A stretch of 37,099 bases of DNA. Source: Providencia sneebia DSM 19967. GTDB lineage: Bacteria; Pseudomonadota; Gammaproteobacteria; Enterobacterales; Enterobacteriaceae. The translations under genes and the position numbers were made by a program. Position 1 is the first letter of the stretch; the number at the start of each line of letters is the position of its first letter. A model generated the notes under the pieces. It was not told where the DNA came from. It saw only the letters and a list, made by a program, of their open reading frames with translations, and did no database searches. Below, one piece after another: positions 1 to 8,048 of the stretch. The DNA lies in the NCBI RefSeq assembly GCF_000314895.2, contig NZ_CM001773.1, positions 3,256,587-3,293,685 of the forward strand, read 5' to 3'.

Positions 1-214
1 CTGTATTACTCACAAGCGCAGGCGGTCGTTCTAACTTAATGGCGCTATTCACTAATTCATATCTGTCTGGTCTCTCCATTACAGTCTTGCGTACAGAAGA
101 ATCAAAAGACATAAATTCAATACTCGCATCAATAAGCTTGATCGGCGGGATGCTCACAGGGTGCTGATGCGTGAAATACAATTCATTGATTGTGCAACTT
201 TCATATTCATAGAC
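1..214 (-). CDS. open frame fragment of unknown function, downstream of truncated MuA
   Basis: On the minus strand a frame stays open from 214 to the window edge (71 codons), in a different frame from the transposase fragment that ends at 154. An internal ATG lies at 112-110 (peptide MSFDSSVRKTV...), with no clear ribosome binding site. I do not recognise the product. It does not resemble the part of a Mu transposase that should follow the first catalytic Asp, so it is either a different phage gene joined by a deletion or a chance open frame. It is cut by the window edge. Confidence 0.3.
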
Positions 215-1152
215 TTACCATCTGATATCCAACAACCATTTACAGGTAGCTGTGACCAGTCACGCTTTTGATAAGGCTCTAATGATGTTGCTGTAGATCC
301 TGTAATGCGTCCTCTCATACGTTCACGTTTTGGCATTTTATTCATCTCTCGACGAATAGCGTCATAACTTGGCACTGCTGAAAGCATGGCTGGCTCATCT
401 TGATAGTGTTCTTCCCAGTCTTTACAAAATTTGCGGTAGCATTCTTTCATGCTAAAACCTTGTGTATCACGCCAATGAACAAGAAAAGCAGGAAGCCAAG
501 CAACCTGTTCAGGTTTGCGTGCTTTATGATGACCAGGAGCTAATAACGCCAAACGTTCAGCACTATTACTTGTTGATTGATATACCGTTACCCACTCTTG
601 CAGTGAGCGAACACTAATACCTTTGCGGCTCTTGCCTTTGCGGGCATTTGCGGCATCAGCGGCACGCTGTAGGTGTGTCGGCAGAGCATGATCACGCGAT
701 TGCTCCGATATCATTTTGACTGCTGCGGTCCTGCTCGAACCCAATCGAATCAGTTTCAAAACCTCTTGAGCCAGCATTGCACGCGCATCAGCGATATCTT
801 TTTGATTTCCAGTTAATTCTCCTACTTTACGGTCAAGTAATGCAGGGCATTGACGCATAAGATTTAAATCAGTTGCTAATTGTGTTGAACGTGGTGTTTT
901 AGTTTCACTTGGCTCAACAATAACAGGTACTTGCGTTTCTAATGCTTGAGCATAAAAACGCGATTTAATGATTTCCTGAATATGCTCAGGGAAACAATCA
1001 ATGTGATACTCAAATGCTTTCGTACCATCACGACGACGGCGGTAATTCTCGTTTTCACCAGAATACTTATCGAGGCGACTACGAATATTTTGCAAGCGCG
1101 TCGGAAAGTCCGGTAATCCAACGCATTCTTTAGCGGCAAGCCAAATAGACAT
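154..1152 (-). pseudogene. Mu-like transposase A, truncated (N-terminal DNA-binding part only)
   Basis: 332 residues matching the N-terminal half of MuA-type DDE transposases, which bind phage ends and catalyse replicative transposition; family members are usually 600-700 aa. Residues about 1-70 (SIWLAAKECVGLPDFPTRLQNIR) fit the Mu end/enhancer-binding domain; the middle is rich in helices of the bipartite end-binding domain. Homology reaches the start of the RNase-H-like catalytic core, WISDGKSMNMKVA, where D311 is the likely first catalytic Asp. After KVA the frame runs into unrelated sequence and stops within about 12 codons, so the other catalytic residues are missing and the product cannot transpose. 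The start has an AGGTGAATT-ATG ribosome site 11 bp after the ner-like gene. Probably a deletion scar or frameshift in a decaying prophage. Confidence 0.8.
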
Positions 1153-1163
1153 AATTCACCTAA

Positions 1164-1442
1164 TCAAGCTGTTTTGAGGTTAGAGAAATGAGGCGTTTGT
1201 TGATAACGACTCGGCCAAATAATTGAAGGGTCAATTCCAATCACCCCCGCAATGATCTCTTCGACTTTAGGATAAGAACGATAGAAGACATTGCGCATGG
1301 TTCCTGTCTTTAAACCGTGTTCAATTTCCAATGAGGATAAATCCACTCCACGCTGCTCAAGTGCGGTATAAATCGCTTTACTTGACCAGTCATGACCTTC
1401 GCGCACAAAAAAATGTGTCAAATCTTGCCTAGAAAGCTGCAT
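1164..1442 (-). CDS. Ner/Nlp-type phage DNA-binding regulator
   Basis: 92 residues. The pattern DWSSKAIYTALEQRGVDLSSLEIEHGLKTGTMRNVF followed by the terminal signature GIDPSIIWPSRY is characteristic of the Ner/Nlp (SfsB) helix-turn-helix family. In Mu, Ner is the first gene of the early operon and represses both the early and repressor promoters during lytic growth. Position fits: it is divergent from the repressor at 1595, and the transposase gene follows on the same strand after 11 bp. Ribosome site GAGGATCACATA precedes ATG. It looks intact, although the downstream transposase is broken. Confidence 0.8.
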   Translation of the reverse strand: MQLSRQDLTHFFVREGHDWSSKAIYTALEQRGVDLSSLEIEHGLKTGTMRNVFYRSYPKVEEIIAGVIGIDPSIIWPSRYQQTPHFSNLKTA

Positions 1443-1462
1443 TATGTGATCCTCTAATGTTT

Positions 1463-1496
1463 TATCGAATCCGATAACCTAAAACGGTTATCGATA
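1463..1496. promoter_or_regulatory. palindromic operator in the ner-repressor intergenic region
   Basis: CGATAACC (1472-1479) and GGTTATCG (1486-1493) form an inverted repeat with a 6-bp spacer, just upstream of the ner-like gene. An AATCCGAT half-site overlaps its left side (1468-1475), so more than one regulator may bind. Assignment as an operator is inferred from position between divergent phage regulators. Confidence 0.5.
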
Positions 1497-1516
1497 TTGA
1501 TGATACCAAACGGAAC

Positions 1517-1550
1517 AATAATCCGATTGCAAGTTTTTTATCGGATTATT
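1517..1550. promoter_or_regulatory. repressor operator, 11-bp inverted repeat
   Basis: AATAATCCGAT (1517-1527) is repeated inverted as ATCGGATTATT (1540-1550) with a 12-bp spacer. The site lies between the divergent ner-like and repressor genes. The same half-site recurs in the first 80 bp of the repressor gene, which supports a role in binding the phage repressor. Confidence 0.55.
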
Positions 1551-1594
1551 ATTACAGTCGATGAAGATTCACATATACATGAGGTTTCCTTTCT

Positions 1595-2212
1595 ATGTCA
1601 GACAGTTACAACGAAAAGTCCGATGATAAGTCAAAAATCCGAGATCGGATTATTAGCACAACATCAATAATCCGCTTTGGGGAGCGATTGAAACAAGCTA
1701 TGAATGGTATGACTAATGTTGAGTTAGCCAAAAGAACGGGAATGTCGGAAGCCACAATAAGAAAGTATATTGCTGGTAAGATATTTCCTACTATAGATAG
1801 TTTAGCCATTGTAGCAGACGCTTGTGGGGTTTCTTTTGCTTGGTTAGCTTTTGGTGATACGCATGATACGAACAATAATTCAAGCAATAACGTCTTAAAA
1901 GACGATTTTAACAAGGAGCTATTAACAGCCTTTAATCGCTTATCTCCAGCAGAAAGAGAGCTTATCGTTAATTATATTTATAGAGAGGGGATAAATAACC
2001 TAGTTAGAATCGCGGCCAATCATAGTCCCTGCATAGATAATGAGGCGATGCTTCCTATCGTTGACTCCCTTCCACTTCGGCCTTTATTGAAGAATGCAAT
2101 TAAGATCGGATTAACTAATAATGGCGAGTATGACAGAGAGATTTTGCGCGTTCTTGAGGAAATCGAGTCCAGAAATTCAAAAGCTGAACTAAAAGATAAG
2201 AACGTGGGATGA
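1595..2212 (+). CDS. phage HTH (XRE-family) repressor
   Basis: 205 residues. Residues about 25-90 form an XRE/cI-type helix-turn-helix (FGERLKQAMNGMTNVELAKRTGMSEATIRKYIAGKIFPTIDSLAIVADACGVSFAWLAFGD). The C-terminal part (LSPAERELIVNYIYREG... LPLRPLLKNAIKIGLTNNGEYDREIL) resembles other phage regulators and probably mediates oligomerisation. There is no S24 peptidase Ser/Lys pair, so RecA-stimulated self-cleavage is not expected. It is transcribed divergently from the ner-transposase operon, as the c gene is in Mu. Start chosen at ATG 1595 behind GAGG at 1581-1584. Half-sites inside its own first 80 bp suggest autoregulation. Confidence 0.75.
   Translation: MSDSYNEKSDDKSKIRDRIISTTSIIRFGERLKQAMNGMTNVELAKRTGMSEATIRKYIAGKIFPTIDSLAIVADACGVSFAWLAFGDTHDTNNNSSNNVLKDDFNKELLTAFNRLSPAERELIVNYIYREGINNLVRIAANHSPCIDNEAMLPIVDSLPLRPLLKNAIKIGLTNNGEYDREILRVLEEIESRNSKAELKDKNVG
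1636..1674. promoter_or_regulatory. operator half-sites inside the repressor coding sequence
   Basis: AATCCGA-GA-TCGGATT (1636-1651) is a perfect palindrome with a 2-bp spacer. CGGATTATT (1646-1654) is also inverted-repeated as AATAATCCG (1666-1674). Both lie within codons about 14-27 of the repressor and match the half-site of the intergenic operator at 1517-1550. Confidence 0.45.
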
Positions 2213-2275
2213 TCACTTTTAATCATCCCATAAAAACCGAAAAGAAAATTTTTTTCTTTCCTTTGGCGGTTTTTT
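2205..2275 (+). terminator. terminator hairpins after the repressor gene
   Basis: TGGGATGAT (2205-2213) pairs with ATCATCCCA (2222-2230), overlapping the repressor stop codon. A second hairpin follows, with AAAACCG pairing to CGGTTTT and ending in a T-run near 2265-2275. Together they look like rho-independent termination of the repressor transcript. Confidence 0.6.
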
Positions 2276-2750
2276 AACACTAGCCAGGAAAATATTATTT
2301 TTATTATTATTCATTATGTTACATAAAAAAGACCGAAAAGAAAGAAAAGAACCTATTGGTTCTTTTGGCGCAAGGGAAAAGAAACCTAGTTAACCATTAA
2401 AAATATGCTGTAACCCTTGTTTAAAAGCCTTTTAAAACCTCCTCAAATACCATTCAAAATAGTGCGAAAAATAGCGCGTTTTTTCCTATTTTTCCTCAAA
2501 ATTGGCGCGGTAGTGCAGAATCGATGAATTGCCGCTAAAGCCAGATATATCAAGGCGCGTCGCCTGACCTCACCTTAACTTTAACAGTGCAGAATTGAAT
2601 ACCCCCCCACATTAAGATGATAAAAATTAAGTTATTCTGTTGGATTTATCTTTTGATAGGCGATATATAGCAGAAGTTATTAAGAATGAAGTCGCGTTGT
2701 AGGTAGGTAAAAGTAGCCAACATACCCACAACGTGAAATATAACGAATAA
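2276..2750. other. non-coding boundary region between prophage and recR
   Basis: No convincing gene. It contains a perfect 9-bp hairpin AAAAGAACC-TATT-GGTTCTTTT (2345-2366), three copies of AGTGC[AG][AG]AA (from 2461, 2512 and 2586) that could be transposase-binding repeats, a C7 run at about 2602-2608, and a hairpin below recR. The prophage end is probably between about 2590 and 2620, but no duplicated target or second end is visible, so the boundary is inferred. Confidence 0.45.
2695..2733 (-). other. inverted repeat in the recR 3' region
   Basis: Arms 2695-2705 and 2723-2733 pair over 11 bp. On the minus-strand transcript, downstream of recR, the single mismatch becomes a G-U pair, so the RNA stem is complete in that direction only. 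There is no U-run, so it may be a 3'-end stabilising or rho-dependent structure rather than a classical terminator. Confidence 0.4.
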
Positions 2751-3350
2751 TCAGAGGCGCTGACGGCCAGCAAGAGAATGGGACAACGTGGTGCCATCAA
2801 CCATTTCAAGTTCACCACCAACCGGTACGCCATGAGCAATACGGCTAGCCATCACCCCATATTGAGCGCACATTTGCCCAATATAATTTGCGGTGACTTC
2901 ACCTTCCACTGTTGGATTCGTTGCCAGTATCACTTCTGTAATCGTTTCTGACGCAAGCCGCTCTTCAAGCCTATCCAGACCTATATCCATAGGGCCAATT
3001 CCATCAAGTGGCGATAAATGCCCCATCAAGACAAAATAGCGACCTGAAAATTGTCCAGTTTGCTCAATGGCATAGATATCCGCTGGACTTTCAACCACGC
3101 AGATTAAACCATTTTGTTGGCGACGAGGATTTTCACAGATATTACAAATATCCTGCTCTGTAAAAGTGCGACAATCTCGACAATGGCCAATTTCTGACAT
3201 GGCGCGAGTAAGGGATTGAGCTAAACGCATTCCCCCACTGCGGTCACGTTGAAGCAAATGAAATGCCATGCGTTGTGCTGATTTAGGCCCAACACCGGGG
3301 AGGCAACGCAGTGCCTCCATCAAAGTCTCAAGAAGCGGACTTGTTTGCAT
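2751..3350 (-). CDS. recR: recombination mediator RecR
   Basis: 199 aa (E. coli RecR 201). RecR works with RecF and RecO to load RecA on gapped single-stranded DNA. Visible parts in order: N-terminal helix-hairpin-helix ([20 protein letters not shown], about residues 12-31), the four-cysteine zinc finger ([16 protein letters not shown], about 57-72), the Toprim domain ([14 protein letters not shown]) and the Walker-B-like tail ending [11 protein letters not shown]. Its ATG shares one base with the ybaB stop (TAATG), indicating translational coupling. htpG, the usual next gene in E. coli, does not follow; phage DNA does. Confidence 0.97.
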   Translation of the reverse strand: MQTSPLLETLMEALRCLPGVGPKSAQRMAFHLLQRDRSGGMRLAQSLTRAMSEIGHCRDCRTFTEQDICNICENPRRQQNGLICVVESPADIYAIEQTGQFSGRYFVLMGHLSPLDGIGPMDIGLDRLEERLASETITEVILATNPTVEGEVTANYIGQMCAQYGVMASRIAHGVPVGGELEMVDGTTLSHSLAGRQRL

Positions 3351-3679
3351 TAGAATGGCATCTTAAAGCCTGGTGGCAACTGCATTCCGCTAGATACTGC
3401 TGCCATTTTTTCTTTCTGAGTTTCTTCGATACGACGAGCTGCATCATTGAATGCCGCAGCAATCAAGTCTTCCAGCATATCTTTATCATCTTCAAGAAGG
3501 CTAGGATCAATTTCAACACGGCGGCAGTTATGTGACCCATTGATTGTAACTTTAACTAGACCCGCTCCTGATTCACCAGTTGCTTCTAGATTGGCAATCT
3601 CTTCTTGAACCTTTTGCATTTTGTCTTGCATTTGTTGGGCTTGCTTCATCAGATTACCCAAACCACCTTTACCAAACAT
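3350..3679 (-). CDS. ybaB: nucleoid-associated protein YbaB/EbfC
   Basis: 109 aa, the family length. [50 protein letters not shown] is the classic start of YbaB/EbfC, a small dimeric DNA-binding protein with a tweezer-like fold whose gene is usually cotranscribed with dnaX and recR. The order dnaX-ybaB-recR is kept, with 49 bp to dnaX and a one-base overlap with recR. Ribosome site GAGAGATAACT precedes ATG. Confidence 0.96.
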   Translation of the reverse strand: MFGKGGLGNLMKQAQQMQDKMQKVQEEIANLEATGESGAGLVKVTINGSHNCRRVEIDPSLLEDDKDMLEDLIAAAFNDAARRIEETQKEKMAAVSSGMQLPPGFKMPF

Positions 3680-3728
3680 AGTTATCTCTCACAACTTGGG
3701 CTACAACTCATATAATGAGGCTGTAGCG

Positions 3729-5666
3729 TTAAACGGGGCGAATACTCTCTTCGTCTAATTGCGCATCAAACATTGAGCGCAATCTTTGAATCGTTTTATC
3801 CGCAATAATAGACTGACGAGCTTGCGCCAGTTTTTCTTCATAAATCGCCTGTCGCCATTCAAGCGGTGTTTTAACCGATGTATTATCATCTTGAATGATT
3901 TTCAGTTCAACAGGATGACCATAATGTTGAATTAACGCGTTTTGTAAAGCCTCTTGAGCTGCGGGCTTATTAAGATGACGTTGCGTTTGTCTCAAATGAA
4001 GAATAATTTGAGAGTCATCCATTCTTTCTATATATGAATTCAAAGCCAATTGTTCAACCAGCTTTGGAATATTTAATTGTGCTATTTCAGCTGACCAGCT
4101 ATCTCTTTCTCGCGACTCTTCAATAATTTTGGCTGCCAATTCAGGTGTTTTTTCATATTCTAAAGCGTCTTTAATCTCTTTCGGCGTTGTGACAACCTCT
4201 TTGATGATGGTATCTTCAGATTGAGGTCGCCATTGATATGCTTTAGGTTTTGCATTTTTTTTAGGCTCAGACGCCCGGTTTTCAATGCTTTTTTGATATG
4301 AACTGGTCACAGCTGCCAGTCGCTCAAGCGCTGACATCGCCGGCTTAGCCTTTTCAGACGCGGCCGGCTTATGCTTTTTTACATTAGTATCCTCGTTTTG
4401 TGAGGATTTCAGCTCTTCCCTTGCTTTTAATAACTGCAATGTTGGGCTATTTTCAGCAAGTGCCACATTCTCAGTTGCAGAAGCAGATGAAACCGTTGGG
4501 GCTGCTATCGATTTTTTTGTTGGCATAACAGGCTCTGGCTTAGAAAATGCAACGGGTGTCACAACTTCTTCTATCACCTTTTTGGGATGAAAAGCTAAAG
4601 CGCGTAACAATGCCATTTCAACGCCCATGCGCCGCTCTGGAGCATAAGATAACTCTTTACGACCAACTAATAATGTTTGGTAAAACAGTTGCAGATCCGC
4701 AGGAGAAATCAAACGAGCAATTTGCCTGATCCGCCCTTCTGTTGAAGACGGGTCATTCTCTTTCGTTGCTGGCAATAATTGGATCATAGCGATGCGGTGT
4801 AAAATTGATAAAATTTCCACCAGCAAATTTTCCCAATCGGCACCACGAACAGCTGCCTGCTCTACCTCAGACATAACAGCAAGGCCATCGGCACGAACAA
4901 GAGCTTCAATAATCGCCAAAGGTTGCTCATCATCCAAAGTACCTAACATCTGACTAACGATGTCTGCCGTCACTTGCCCTTGCCCCATAGCGATTGCTTG
5001 GTCAGTCAGGCTAAGTGCATCACGCAAGCTACCATCTGCTGCACGAGCAATTAATTGGCGAGCACGATTATCATGCTCAATTTTTTCAGCATCTAAAATA
5101 TGCTCAAGCTGTTCACTAATTTGCGTCACATCTAAGGCTTTTAAATGAAATTGCAAACAACGCGATAAAATCGTAACAGGTAATTTTTGCGGATCAGTTG
5201 TTGCAAGTAAAAACTTCACATGCTCAGGCGGTTCTTCTAGGGTTTTTAAAAGTGCATTGAAACTGTGGCGCGAAAGCATATGCACTTCATCTATCAGATA
5301 AACTTTGAATCTGCCTCTTGCTGGAGCATATTGCACGTTATCCAATAGTTCTCGAGTATCTTCAACTTTTGTGCGTGATGCCGCATCAATTTCAATTAAA
5401 TCAACAAAACGGCCTTGTTCTATTTCAAGGCAATTAGCACATTTACCACAAGGCGTCGCAGTGATCCCCGTTTCACAATTTAATCCTTTCGCAAACAAAC
5501 GCGCAATTGTTGTTTTACCAACACCACGAGTGCCAGAAAAAAGATAGGCATGATGAAGCCGTTGGTGCTCTAAACCATTGGCTAATGCGGTCAAAACATG
5601 TTTTTGACCAACAACATCTGAAAATTTTTGGGGGCGCCACTTACGGGCAAGTACCTGATAGCTCAT
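3729..5666 (-). CDS. dnaX: DNA polymerase III subunits tau and gamma
   Basis: 645 aa for full-length tau (E. coli 643), the clamp-loader ATPase that also ties the polymerase cores together. AAA+ features: Walker A GTRGVGKTT (about residues 45-53), a cysteine cluster C-x8-C-x2-C-x2-C (CETGITATPCGKCANC), Walker B LIDEVHML, and the SRC sensor-like motif ILSRCLQFHL. After about residue 365 a low-complexity linker leads to the tau-specific C-terminal domains that bind DnaB and the alpha subunit. A -1 frameshift cassette at codons 429-431 (separate entry) would give a gamma of 432 aa. It lies between apt and ybaB on the same strand. Confidence 0.97.
   Translation of the reverse strand: MSYQVLARKWRPQKFSDVVGQKHVLTALANGLEHQRLHHAYLFSGTRGVGKTTIARLFAKGLNCETGITATPCGKCANCLEIEQGRFVDLIEIDAASRTKVEDTRELLDNVQYAPARGRFKVYLIDEVHMLSRHSFNALLKTLEEPPEHVKFLLATTDPQKLPVTILSRCLQFHLKALDVTQISEQLEHILDAEKIEHDNRARQLIARAADGSLRDALSLTDQAIAMGQGQVTADIVSQMLGTLDDEQPLAIIEALVRADGLAVMSEVEQAAVRGADWENLLVEILSILHRIAMIQLLPATKENDPSSTEGRIRQIARLISPADLQLFYQTLLVGRKELSYAPERRMGVEMALLRALAFHPKKVIEEVVTPVAFSKPEPVMPTKKSIAAPTVSSASATENVALAENSPTLQLLKAREELKSSQNEDTNVKKHKPAASEKAKPAMSALERLAAVTSSYQKSIENRASEPKKNAKPKAYQWRPQSEDTIIKEVVTTPKEIKDALEYEKTPELAAKIIEESRERDSWSAEIAQLNIPKLVEQLALNSYIERMDDSQIILHLRQTQRHLNKPAAQEALQNALIQHYGHPVELKIIQDDNTSVKTPLEWRQAIYEEKLAQARQSIIADKTIQRLRSMFDAQLDEESIRPV
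4339..4394 (-). promoter_or_regulatory. programmed -1 frameshift signal in dnaX
   Basis: On the minus strand, in order: Shine-Dalgarno-like GAGG (4394-4391), a 10-nt spacer, slippery heptamer A-AAA-AAG (4380-4374, zero frame GTA AAA AAG), and a stem formed by two GCCGGC segments (4368-4363 and 4344-4339). A -1 slip reads AAA AAA GCA TAA, ending gamma two codons after the slip site. The same three elements in the same order direct gamma synthesis in E. coli dnaX (gamma 431 aa there, 432 aa predicted here). Confidence 0.9.
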
Positions 5667-5708
5667 GAATTATGCAGTTTTCAAACAAGGTGATAGTACC
5701 ATGCTATC

Positions 5709-5736
5709 ACAGCCTCGACCTTTACCGCGAGACTGT
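5709..5736 (-). other. hairpin in the apt-dnaX intergenic region
   Basis: CGAGACTGT (5728-5736) and ACAGCCTCG (5709-5717) pair over 9 bp. The one non-Watson-Crick position is G-U on the minus-strand RNA but C-A on the plus strand, so the structure favours transcripts from apt toward dnaX. No U-run follows; attenuation or processing is possible but unproven. Confidence 0.3.
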
Positions 5737-5761
5737 AATAAAAATAGTAGGAGAAATAAAA

Positions 5762-6313
5762 CTAGTGACCAGGAAATTCAACTAAACTAAATGAATGAAT
5801 ACCTTCAGCTTCTAGGCGCTCAACGCCACCTAAATCCGGTAAACTAATAATAAAAGCAGCATCAACAATGCTTGCGCCTAGCTGTTTAATCATTTTAACT
5901 GTTGCATCGATAGTGCCACCCGTTGCTAGCAAATCATCAACGACTAAAACATTATCTTCAGGTTGAATGCTGTCTTTATGGATCTCTAACGTATCTTGGC
6001 CATATTCGAGATCATAAGTCATGCTCAGTACTTCGCGTGGCAACTTACCTTTTTTACGCACAGGAACAAAACCAACGCCTAAACGTAAAGCAACCGGAGC
6101 GCCGAACAAAAAGCCACGAGCTTCCGTTCCAACGATTTTCGTTACGCCTTTATTCTGATAATGTTCAACCAGCAAATCAATCGTTGCCTGATATGCCGCA
6201 GGATTATTTAACAATGTGGTAATATCGCGAAATAGCACCCCTTCTTTTGGGTAATCAGGGATAGTTGCGATACTTTCTTTAATTAATTGCAGTTGTTGCT
6301 CTCTAGCAGTCAT
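5762..6313 (-). CDS. apt: adenine phosphoribosyltransferase
   Basis: 183 aa from ATG at 6313, identical to the E. coli length; an in-frame TTG at 6325 would add four residues (MALI) and is less likely. It converts adenine and PRPP to AMP in purine salvage. The PRPP-binding motif [14 protein letters not shown] is intact, as are the N-terminal [18 protein letters not shown] and the base-binding segment [26 protein letters not shown]. Sits upstream of dnaX on the same strand and diverges from priC. Confidence 0.97.
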   Translation of the reverse strand: MTAREQQLQLIKESIATIPDYPKEGVLFRDITTLLNNPAAYQATIDLLVEHYQNKGVTKIVGTEARGFLFGAPVALRLGVGFVPVRKKGKLPREVLSMTYDLEYGQDTLEIHKDSIQPEDNVLVVDDLLATGGTIDATVKMIKQLGASIVDAAFIISLPDLGGVERLEAEGIHSFSLVEFPGH

Positions 6314-6457
6314 AATAAGTGCCAATCAAATAGTAAAAACGAAAGGGTAGAATCTATTTAAAGTACCATAAAATTGCAATAAGAAGCCGACAATTTACGC
6401 TAAGTTTAGTTGCTTAATATCAATACGCCATAATTTTTCACATAATTGAGAAGAAAA

Positions 6458-7006
6458 ATGAAAGTACAGGCTCTTTTAGATGCGCTAAAAACGCAAATTG
6501 ATTTATTACAAACGCGAATAGCACCAATCGCAGATCAAGAGTTTTCACATTCTCGTTTTGATAGGCAACTTTTTAGCCGTAAATCGACACATCTTGGCGA
6601 TTGTCAAAAAGAGCTATTGAAATTATATGATCAACTTTGTCACAGTGTTTCGCTTAATCATAAAGAACAAGTTAATTTTTTAGCGACTAAAATAACCAAT
6701 CAAATTCAGGCGCTTTCCCGCGAGTTATCAACACAATCACTTCGCAAAAAAGAAGATGAATATCGAGAAAAGAAAGAGCAAATAGATTTATATGAACGGC
6801 TCGTTCAACATCAAGATTTCGAACGTCGTTTGCTCGCAATGCTCAATGAACGCGAATTACAGTTAACAAATTTAACTGATCATACTAAACAACATCAGTA
6901 CCAAAAAGAAATTGCAACATTAGCCGGTCGATTATATCGCTGCCGCCAAGCTTTAGTTCGAATAGAAAAAGCCATTGAACATCAGGAAAGTCAGTTTTTA
7001 GAATAA
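6458..7006 (+). CDS. priC: primosomal replication protein PriC (N'')
   Basis: 182 aa from ATG 6458 (E. coli 175). PriC recognises stalled forks and loads DnaB in the PriA-independent restart route. Diagnostic segments are the N-terminal RFDRQLFSRKSTHLGDC and the highly conserved QHQDFERRLLAMLNERE near residue 130, followed by a Lys/Arg-rich C-terminal helix pair. An in-frame TTG 12 bp upstream is possible, but GAGAAG is well placed for the ATG. Divergent from apt. In E. coli rsmS (ybaM) follows directly; here an inverted gene and an AT-rich gap intervene. Confidence 0.93.
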   Translation: MKVQALLDALKTQIDLLQTRIAPIADQEFSHSRFDRQLFSRKSTHLGDCQKELLKLYDQLCHSVSLNHKEQVNFLATKITNQIQALSRELSTQSLRKKEDEYREKKEQIDLYERLVQHQDFERRLLAMLNERELQLTNLTDHTKQHQYQKEIATLAGRLYRCRQALVRIEKAIEHQESQFLE

Positions 7007-7010
7007 AAAT

Positions 7011-7041
7011 AAGGCAATGCTTATTAATTGAACATTGCCTT
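7011..7041. terminator. terminator between convergent priC and FUSC-like gene
   Basis: AAGGCAATG (7011-7019) pairs with CATTGCCTT (7033-7041). On the minus strand the stem is followed by ATTTTTATT, so it best terminates the membrane-protein gene. It may also serve priC. Confidence 0.7.
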
Positions 7042-7070
7042 ATCATTAACTAACAATAATTTTCAATTAG

Positions 7071-8048
7071 TTATTTTTTAACAACCAACTTGATAAAATA
7101 ACTACATACAATCGCGAAAGCACCACCAATTAATGTATCAATAATCCGTTCAGCTAAAAGATGATAGTTGGTATTATCAAAGTAAATTGACATTTCCAGT
7201 AGCGAAAGTACCAAGCCTGTAATGCAAAATGATCCAAATATATTATTATTTTTAGTATTACTAATTGGGATTAAAAATGAGAATAACAAAATATAAGCAA
7301 AACCTATGTACGGCATAACCTCAGAAATATTGAACGAAAAATAGATCATTAAAACAACAACTAATGTGCCAATCACCCTATCTCTAGTGAGTCTGACAAT
7401 ACTTTTTAATGCGGGATTCAAAACAAAAATAAAGGTTAATGGTGCCCAGAAAAAGTGATCTGTATTGATTGCTTTTGATGATAAAACACAAAGCAACAAT
7501 CCAATAGAATAAATTGATGATTGATAGACTAAATCAGAATTTATTCTATTTCTTTTAATAAGAATATATTTTCTAATTTGGTGAAATTTGATTTTTTGTC
7601 TACGACTAATGCTATAACAAAATAGTAAGGTAACAATTGTCCCGATAAGTAATCCAACAACTAGACCATCAAAACTCGATTTATTTAATGTTGCTCCTAT
7701 AATAAAGAAAATCATAAAATATTTTATTGATATATCTAAAGATGAGTCAACAATATAAAATTGATAATAAACAAATGGAGAAATTATTAGGATTAAGAAG
7801 AACAGATAACTAAAGCCAAAGTAATGCCCTAATGCTGCGCCTAAAAATACAAATAAAGAGCATAAGAATGAGTAGGCGATATTTTTATATTGATTAGCTT
7901 TATTGAAAATATTATAGCCATGCAGAGTTGATAATGAACTCCACAATGTTGCGTCGATACCTGCAACGCTATAAGTGATGATAAAGCTCATCACTACACA
8001 TAAAGTTAGATAAAAGCTCTCTGAAAATTTAGTCACCGAACTCACCAT
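7071..8048 (-). CDS. FUSC-family-like inner-membrane protein
   Basis: 325 aa from ATG 8048, strongly hydrophobic, with about 10 membrane segments in two clusters separated by a basic stretch (SRRQKIKFHQIRKYILIKRNR, near the middle). The second half contains FFWAPLTFIFVLNPALKSIVRLTRDRVIGTLVVVLMIYF, the FUSC/aromatic-acid-exporter-like pattern (a hydrophobic helix, a conserved RxxxRxxGT and a further helix). Family members are linked to efflux of aromatic acids, but no substrate can be named here. It is shorter than typical 650-700 aa FUSC proteins and lacks their large soluble domain. It is inverted and very AT-rich, and sits between priC and rsmS, normally neighbours, which suggests an insertion. 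The start is weakly supported: no strong ribosome site. Confidence 0.6.
   Translation of the reverse strand: MVSSVTKFSESFYLTLCVVMSFIITYSVAGIDATLWSSLSTLHGYNIFNKANQYKNIAYSFLCSLFVFLGAALGHYFGFSYLFFLILIISPFVYYQFYIVDSSLDISIKYFMIFFIIGATLNKSSFDGLVVGLLIGTIVTLLFCYSISRRQKIKFHQIRKYILIKRNRINSDLVYQSSIYSIGLLLCVLSSKAINTDHFFWAPLTFIFVLNPALKSIVRLTRDRVIGTLVVVLMIYFSFNISEVMPYIGFAYILLFSFLIPISNTKNNNIFGSFCITGLVLSLLEMSIYFDNTNYHLLAERIIDTLIGGAFAIVCSYFIKLVVKK

Noticed and set aside
2590..2625. Similarity of the TGTGGGGGGG stretch to a Tn7-type TGTGGGCGG end
   Set aside because: Only the first six or seven bases agree, no Tn7 genes are nearby, and the neighbouring genes are Mu-like.
2627..2839. 70-codon minus-strand frame overlapping the recR 3' end
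   Set aside because: Mostly a frame-shifted reading of recR; the remainder is the hairpin-bearing 3' region.
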